Part shown: in pieces, positions 58,432 through 64,000 of the stretch
Layout of the letters: each line of letters starts with the position of its first letter
How positions within the stretch are numbered: the first letter of the stretch is position 1
Assembly (NCBI RefSeq): GCF_000182565.1
Contig: NW_015971555.1
Coordinates: 186,001-250,000 of the forward strand
Length of the DNA: 64,000 nucleotides
Origin: Spizellomyces punctatus DAOM BR117
Taxonomy: Eukaryota; Chytridiomycota; Chytridiomycetes; Spizellomycetales; Spizellomycetaceae
Direction: 5' to 3'
Program-made: the position numbers and the translations under genes
Notes under the pieces: generated by a model
What the model saw: the letters and a program-made list of their open reading frames with translations, nothing else
Database searches by the model: none
Told to the model about the DNA's origin: nothing

Positions 58432-61320
58432 TCACATCGAACAGAATTCAATGGTCCAAGTTCGTCTAACCCATAATCTAATGTCGACTGGCTGTACCTT
58501 TATGAGAGTTGACGCTGGCCGCGACAGGTTGGTCGGTGATGGAGGGAGCGGTATCTCTGGCGGAACTCTTACACGAGCGCCAGTTTCAGTGCCGGATGAT
58601 GATTGGGGTACATTAGATGATGTGATAGACACTCGTTCGACATTCTCGTTAGCCTCGTGGTTAGGGGGCGCGTGTGGCACCGCCTCTTTCTGTTCTATCG
58701 TCCCTGTTGAGGGAACCTTAGGGGAAGCAGGTGAGAACGTGTGGCCTGATGTGTCGGAAGCGTCCATCGTGGGGAGTACTGGTTTCGGTGCTGGGTCAGG
58801 TAGGGAGGATGACGTCTCTTCCACTCCCTCAGGACGGGAGGCTCCATTTGGAGCATCGTTTCCAGGGTCAGCGTCGGCTGTTGAGTTGTTCGCCAGTAGT
58901 GATGATGACTCAGGCGCTGACTGCTCGAGTTGAGCAGGTGGTGCATCCGAGGACGCCGGAACTGAAGTGTTTGATTCTGCTGGAATATCTACAATGTAAG
59001 GTTTTACCGGTGTAGTAGACGCATCTGTTGTCTCGTTAACAACATCTGCCTGTACTTCTTCGCGATTACTGCCACCATTGCCATCATTTGCAGCCGTAGT
59101 GGCAGGGGCCCGCCCTTCTTTGCCCTCCTCACTTTGCCGCTCGTTTGATACCGATGTTGTACTAGGTGCTAAATTCTCTTTCGATGCCTTTTGAGCTTCC
59201 TCCGCCGCCAAACTAGATCGTCGTCGTTCGAGCCAGTTGGTGTCCATTCGTATCGTCATCACTTCCCACCAGCACTTTCTGACCGGCCTCTTCATCAGCA
59301 GATGCTGATTGAGATGATGACTCGAAACTGACGGGGGCGCTCCCGCGTCAGAAACTTGGGTAACGAGAGAAGAGGCGTTTTGGGCATTGGATGCCGATGA
59401 CTTATCCTTTCCTGCCTGCACGTCCGATGCCCTTCTACCAGCCCCGGATTCTCTTCCAGCGCTGGACTCTTCCAGAATGCCGGGCTCCGCTTGCGAGGTA
59501 GAACTCTCAGGTGACGGCTTAGAGCTTTCCATCGTCGCTGCTGCCGCATCAACTGCTCGTTGGATATCTTGTAACTCTCTCATTTTTAACATGGAGACGC
59601 TTGAGACTCTACATTTTCCTGCCTCAATTTCTCTAAAATCCCACTCTGTCTGATCATGCTTGAAGTCTGCGGAAAAAAGACCCAACGCAGAAATGAGCTG
59701 ACCTTTTAATATCTGCTCATCCATCTCACATACTACCCGCTCTCTCTCTGTTAAACCTTGCGATTGTGAGGCATTTTTTTCTGTTTCATCGACAGATGGA
59801 CGTGAGCCCGACCCTCGTGACCCTCGATATCTCTCCGTTCCACCTGGGCGTTCTTTCTCCCCCTTTTCGAAGATCTCGATGCTCTCTTCTGCATACTTGC
59901 GGGCGACAACACGTTCTTTAACTAGTCTCTCCGCACAGAAGATTTTGACTTCCTTCACCTCACGTCCGAAAGCATCGTTTGTGACTGCCCCACGCATTTC
60001 GTCCATTTCGACCCCCTCGCGAAATTTTTGCAGGCTGTCGTTCGAATTGTCATTCAGGGCAACCTTTGCGCTAGCTTTGCTGAAGCTCCGTCGTAACCGT
60101 GACTTGAAAGCTTCCCACACGCTCTCGACCTTACTTCCCGCTTCCATTCCTGCATCGACCCACTTCGGAATAGGAAAATACTCCAATTCCTCCCGCAGCA
60201 CGATTATTGATCGTATGGGCCGGTTTAAATGGACGGGTGGTTCACCTACGGACGGCGTGGGTTGTGGCCCGAGGGCAGATGGAGATTGCTCATGACCAGA
60301 AAAGAAGGTTACTATGGAAAATTTCAATCCAGACATGCGACGAAAGATGTTGAAACTTGAAGGCCGGCGAATGCCATGCCATTTCCCATTAACTTTGCCA
60401 TCCATATTTCCTTCAACCGACGTGGGACTTGAAGCTGCACTCTTGCTCTCCTCATCATCTTGGTTAACCTCAGGTTTCGTATCAGGGTTCTGCTCAGGAG
60501 CGGTGTCAATCTTGGCGGATTCATGAGGCGCACTATTCTCCTCTTCGACCTTGTCCAGGGACACGGGAGGTACCGCTGCTTCCGCAATCTTCTGCTGCTC
60601 TTCCTGTTGCCGATGCATCTCCTCATGCGCAGCCACCATTGCATCGTGGTTACTATTTAAAATTTGCCGGAAGTAGTCCAGCAGAAATTGAAATAGTTTG
60701 GGGTCGAAATTGATGTGGCAGATCTTATGCTGTTCAACTCCTGTCAAATCCATTTGCAGACTGTCCTCTGCTGGGCGAAATGGCGTGGTCTTCTCAGATT
60801 TCTCAGACTCACGGTTGTCAAACTCTTCTCCGTCATCATCAGATGAGGTTTCAGAGAGTGACTCCATGTCATCCTCCGGCTCAGCGTCTTCGCCAGATTC
60901 GGAGTTGTAGTACTTTTGCCAGCTCAATGCAGTAGACTTGCTCAATGTGTTCCCGCCAGCAAATGATGCGCGTCGCGCAGAGTCCTGAGCAGCGCTACTG
61001 GATTTCCGCCCTGTGGGTTGCGGGTTGGGATCACTCATACGCCGGGACTCCATCGCTTGCGTTATAGCCGCTGCTGCTGCTGCCGCTGCTCCCATTCGCA
61101 CCCCAGGAACGGTAGCTGTTGCTTCTCTACCAGAGACTACGGAGAAGAAAGGGATAATACCTGTTGGAAACATGTTCATCAGGACCGAGTCCGGAAAAAG
61201 CCCGAGCACAGCCGATGAAACCCGAAAGTGAACTCCGCGTAAATTTAAGAATACCACATCGGTGGCCGTAACAGGTTGATATGGAAGCAACGGGTTGATG
61301 CCATATCGTGACAGTTTCAT
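58432..61320 (-). CDS. Whi2-like protein with KCTD/BTB-type domain
   Basis: Large single-exon protein (962 residues). The N-terminus MKLSRYGINPLLPYQPVTAT precedes DVVFLNLRGVHFRVSSAVLG and LFPDSVLMNMFPTGI, a BTB/T1-like fold as in yeast Whi2 and KCTD proteins. A long acidic, Ser-rich insertion separates it from ICHINFDPKLFQFLLDYFRQ, the second half of that domain. A Lys-rich region with RSIIVLREELEYFPIP follows, then VKIFCAERLVKERVVARK, and PVRKCWWEVMTIRMDTNWLE, a conserved C-terminal Whi2 patch. The last 300 residues are disordered. Yeast Whi2 acts with Psr1 phosphatase in stress response, nutrient sensing and mitophagy. Intronless structure stands out in this intron-rich window. Confidence 0.75.
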   Translation of the reverse strand: MKLSRYGINPLLPYQPVTATDVVFLNLRGVHFRVSSAVLGLFPDSVLMNMFPTGIIPFFSVVSGREATATVPGVRMGAAAAAAAAITQAMESRRMSDPNPQPTGRKSSSAAQDSARRASFAGGNTLSKSTALSWQKYYNSESGEDAEPEDDMESLSETSSDDDGEEFDNRESEKSEKTTPFRPAEDSLQMDLTGVEQHKICHINFDPKLFQFLLDYFRQILNSNHDAMVAAHEEMHRQQEEQQKIAEAAVPPVSLDKVEEENSAPHESAKIDTAPEQNPDTKPEVNQDDEESKSAASSPTSVEGNMDGKVNGKWHGIRRPSSFNIFRRMSGLKFSIVTFFSGHEQSPSALGPQPTPSVGEPPVHLNRPIRSIIVLREELEYFPIPKWVDAGMEAGSKVESVWEAFKSRLRRSFSKASAKVALNDNSNDSLQKFREGVEMDEMRGAVTNDAFGREVKEVKIFCAERLVKERVVARKYAEESIEIFEKGEKERPGGTERYRGSRGSGSRPSVDETEKNASQSQGLTERERVVCEMDEQILKGQLISALGLFSADFKHDQTEWDFREIEAGKCRVSSVSMLKMRELQDIQRAVDAAAATMESSKPSPESSTSQAEPGILEESSAGRESGAGRRASDVQAGKDKSSASNAQNASSLVTQVSDAGAPPSVSSHHLNQHLLMKRPVRKCWWEVMTIRMDTNWLERRRSSLAAEEAQKASKENLAPSTTSVSNERQSEEGKEGRAPATTAANDGNGGSNREEVQADVVNETTDASTTPVKPYIVDIPAESNTSVPASSDAPPAQLEQSAPESSSLLANNSTADADPGNDAPNGASRPEGVEETSSSLPDPAPKPVLPTMDASDTSGHTFSPASPKVPSTGTIEQKEAVPHAPPNHEANENVERVSITSSNVPQSSSGTETGARVRVPPEIPLPPSPTNLSRPASTLIKVQPVDIRLWVRRTWTIEFCSM

Positions 61321-62046
61321 TTTGGATCAAGGAAGCCCTAAGTGAATTCGATATCAGGGAGTAGATAAGATGCGGAAACAGAGGGAAATGTTATGATATA
61401 GTGTCTCTATTGACATACATGTCAGTGGCCGGAGAGATTGCCGAAAGATTGGAAGTTAACTTACACACTGCAGCGGGGTCGGATTCAGTCGAAAATTAGA
61501 TGAACCCACGGACTATGAAGTTTTGTTTGCCAGTGAGAGGAAGAACCAACGGTGTGTCGGCATGGAGTTGGCGAACCGCGCTGCTATTGACCCTTAAGGC
61601 CGCTTCCTTCTTTCGAAACGCTAAGAATTGCAAGTCCCAAATAACGTAGCGCAATGCATTCCCTAAAGGCGGAAACAGTTGGAAATCGTCCGTAATGACC
61701 AGCACTGCTTCCCTTTCCCTCCCTGTGAAACTTCACGATCGAGGCGACCTTTGTGCGGCGTGACGCTCAACGCGACCCCATCCCAATCCCCCAAGCCCAG
61801 CGAGTGACTCACATGGGCGAAAACCCGCAGACTTGCTACTCTGCAAATCTCCCGATTGCCCGCAATTTCTTTGCCCTCGCATTCTCTACTTAAGCAAGTG
61901 GGCCTATGGCTACGCAAAGGACGCCAGCCCTACTTGTGCGGAAGGTGCAGTGCACTTCACCGAATCGACCAGTTCGAAGGGGGAAGAATTCCTGTCGAAG
62001 TGGTTGCTTGTACCCAAGACCTACACTTCCTCCTCGCTTCAATAGT

Positions 62047-63619
62047 ATGCCCATAGCCCGCCTTATTACAACTTCTACTAGCCGCTCTCCATCAATAGCT
62101 CCTGTAGCGTCTGAAAGCCCAGTTTGGCTATCGAGTAGTAAGGTCGAAAAGTATGCGCGAATAGATATAAATCCTGTCACGCTCGAAGAACTCTTGCAGC
62201 TGGGGTGAAACGCACGACCTCCTATCCAGCGCCAGGTTCGCACATAATGAGCTACCCAAGAGGATGGCTCGGCGTGTGAAAGGTAAACGTTAGTTGGTGT
62301 GCAGGATCGTTTGTAGAACAGACGTCCTAACCCTACCTGACTGGACGAAAGCACAGCTCTTCAGAATTTGCCATTCATCGTAGGCGTCAATCCCTGGATT
62401 AAAAGTGTCTACAAATGTATCACGATTCCCCTAGAGAAACTCCTCTCACTACCTGAGCCGGTCGATCAAGAAACGCAGCAGATTTTCACTGAGGAGCTTC
62501 GAAAATTGGTGCAAGCCCATCAAGAGGTTATTCCCAAGCTAGCAAAAGGTGTGTAAATTAACGCATAATAGCCAGTCAAATTGTTAGCTGATAGTTATCC
62601 ATCTGCAGGATTCAAGGAATGCATCAAGTACATGACCAGAGATAGTGCAACAAATTTCCTTGACAACATGATTCACGCTCGAATCGGTATTCGAGGTACT
62701 TGCGTAGGAATCTCTTTCATTTGCAGTATCGTTCATAGTGTACTGATATGCGCGTTGCTCTCCAGTCATTGCTGAACACCATCTGTCATTATATACGCCC
62801 GCTGCCAATTACATCGGAGTGGTCAACACTCGTCTTTCACCAGCCTCACTCGTCACTTCCGTTGCCAAGTACGCTCAAGAACTTTGCGAATTCAACTATG
62901 GCTCGTCTCCAGAATTCAACATAATCGGGCATACCGACACTTTGATGGCTTACATAGGTGTGCACTTGGAGTATATTTTCATGGAGCTGATTAAGAATGC
63001 ATTTCGAGCCACTGTGGAGTACTCGCAGAGGACTGGCAGAGCGGATCATCCTCCTGTGGAAATTGCGATCTGTAAAGGACCGGAAGATGTCATTATCAGG
63101 ATTAGAGACCAAGGCGGCGGCATCTCCAGTAAAGGTGGGGTTTGCGAATGATAGAGACCTGCTTGACATTGCCCTCGCGCTAGCGCAGTACTGATTCATA
63201 GGATTATCTCATTCTATTTTCGCTAGACCTCCCTCATATATGGGAGTACAGTTACACTACTGTGCCCAAATATGACGAAGGTGATGGAATTTTCAGCACG
63301 CAGGCAAGGATGGAAATGCAATCTGGGGTGGGAGGGCCAATAGCTGGCAAGTAGATAATTGACCTACATCGTCATGAACACTATGGAAGAATAACCGCAT
63401 TTCCCTCCATAGGTTTGGGGTTTGGGCTACCGATGTCTCGTATCTATGGTACTTGATGTGCTGCTGTATTCGCGCATTCGGCTAATACTGATCAGTACTC
63501 CTGTAGCCAAGTATTTTGGCGGTTCGTTAGAGATACGTTCCATAAACGGGCACGGATGCGATGTTTTTCTTCGTGTACCCAACATTCTCGGCCTGAGCAC
63601 CCATGTTATCAAAGACTAG
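62047..63619 (+). pseudogene. Mitochondrial branched-chain alpha-ketoacid dehydrogenase kinase-type gene, with apparent frameshift
   Basis: Kinase of the PDK/BCKDK family. The presequence MPIARLITTSTSRSPSIAPV precedes KVEKYARIDINPVTLEELLQ. At the G run 62202-62205 the frame hits a stop (LG*), while the next frame continues ETHDLLSSARFAHNELPKRM exactly as the family requires; a G run one base shorter would join them. Later exons give LQNLPFIVGVNPWI, GFKECIKYMTRDSATNFLDN, VIAEHHLSLYTPAANYIGVV (EHHL as in BCKDK), HLEYIFMELIKNAFRATVEY (N box), IIRIRDQGGGISSK (G1), then LGFGLPMSRIY|AKYFGGSLEI (G2). Introns splice normally and the catalytic motifs are intact, so either a read error or a very recent lesion is likely. 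An upstream in-frame ATG is at 61906. Confidence 0.78.
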
Positions 63620-63725
63620 AACCACCTTATGTATGTTGTAAATATGTATAATGAATGATATGGTACAGATCAATGCTTTAAATGCGACTTGCTACGCGGT
63701 TCAAAGAGGAACATAAGTTTAGCCG

Positions 63726-64000
63726 TCAAGAGTCCTGGATAGCCTGTCTGGTTATGACGGAGTGACCCCTACCGAACGGTGACGGTAAGTGACTCAATCA
63801 ATTGGGCAGGTCCAGAATTTTAACTTACTCGTCGTCCTTGGATATTCTCCAGTAATAGTCGGCATACTCCGACTTTCCCAACAGTTGCATAAACTCTTCA
63901 TCGTGGGTGATAATCAGCAGTTGAAAATTGCTTTGCTGCCTTCGCAGCTTGATTATGCTGCGGCGAAATAAGAACAAATTTTTGCAACTGAATATCAAAG
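63726..64000 (-). CDS. RAD50: RAD50 DNA repair ATPase, C-terminal end (partial)
   Basis: Only the last exons lie in the window; the gene continues past 64000. The frame reads [20 protein letters not shown] followed by [20 protein letters not shown]: the end of the SMC-type ATPase head, with the H-loop ITHDE and the RAD50-specific LLGxSEYxxxYxRISKD terminus. An intron beginning gtaagt follows near 63822. The most likely last exon adds only EQAIQDS before a stop at 63726-63728. An acceptor-like pyrimidine tract ending cgccgcag near 63959 suggests another intron at the window edge. RAD50 acts with MRE11 in double-strand break repair and telomere upkeep. Confidence 0.82.

Noticed and set aside
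58432-61320. Potassium-channel T1 domain protein
   Set aside because: The BTB/T1-like fold has no membrane segments or pore after it; the C-terminal KCWWEVMTIRMDTNW patch fits Whi2.
62206-62230. 25-nt intron as an explanation of the kinase frame break
   Set aside because: It is far shorter than every other intron here and would remove conserved ETHDLLSS.

Overview
The window is nuclear DNA of an early-diverging, chytrid-like fungus. Nearly every gene is broken by short GT-AG introns (about 50-110 nt) with CTGAC/CTAAC-like branch sites. Genes are dense and lie on both strands. Fungal markers include a Whi2-like BTB protein and a Dap1/MAPR protein. They sit beside genes that yeasts lack or have diverged beyond easy recognition: a rhodopsin-class GPCR with an ERY motif, and relatives of MERIT40, FIBP, ZZZ3, LRRC57 and GUCD1. 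The complex I assembly factor NDUFAF2 implies a complex I-containing mitochondrion. The phylum is an inference; no rRNA or other strict taxonomic marker is present.

Layout. 0-9 kb: a Ser/Arg- and Gln-rich hypothetical protein, plant-type L-asparaginase, haspin kinase (minus strand), Dap1 (divergent from haspin), and an unrecognised intronless gene. 9-21.6 kb: THO2, a diverged tandem repeat, a class A GPCR, a TATA-driven putative mitochondrial protein, and a SMARCAL1-type annealing helicase carrying an N-terminal GRF zinc finger. 21.8-32.8 kb: ALIX/Bro1, an acetylpolyamine amidohydrolase/HDAC, PEX7, NSA2, DIM1 and LRRC57. 33-38.7 kb: tRNA-Arg(ACG), an ankyrin protein, a small membrane protein and elongation factor 2. 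38.9-51.1 kb: MERIT40-like, a disordered basic protein, a two-helix small membrane protein, ZZZ3-like, a gene-poor stretch, FIBP, and delta-COP. 51-64 kb: a coiled-coil protein, a secreted Cu-only SOD-like protein with a Lys/Ala/Pro repeat tail, a GUCD1-like protein, NDUFAF2, a Whi2-like protein, a BCKD-kinase gene with an apparent frameshift, and the 3' end of RAD50 running off the window.

The genes are mostly housekeeping and form no operon-like system. Themes that recur are genome maintenance and chromatin (haspin, GRF-SMARCAL1, MERIT40, ZZZ3, RAD50), ribosome production and translation (NSA2, DIM1, EF-2, tRNA), membrane traffic (ALIX, delta-COP) and mitochondria (NDUFAF2, BCKD kinase). 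No transposase, reverse transcriptase, virus or CRISPR array was seen. The observations most worth following are the GRF-SMARCAL1 fusion, the non-opsin class A GPCR, the MERIT40/FIBP/ZZZ3 set in a fungus, the Cu-only SOD with its repeat tail, and the frameshift in the kinase gene. Exon boundaries were chosen by eye from splice sites and frame continuity. The 5' ends of THO2, the GPCR and MERIT40 remain uncertain.
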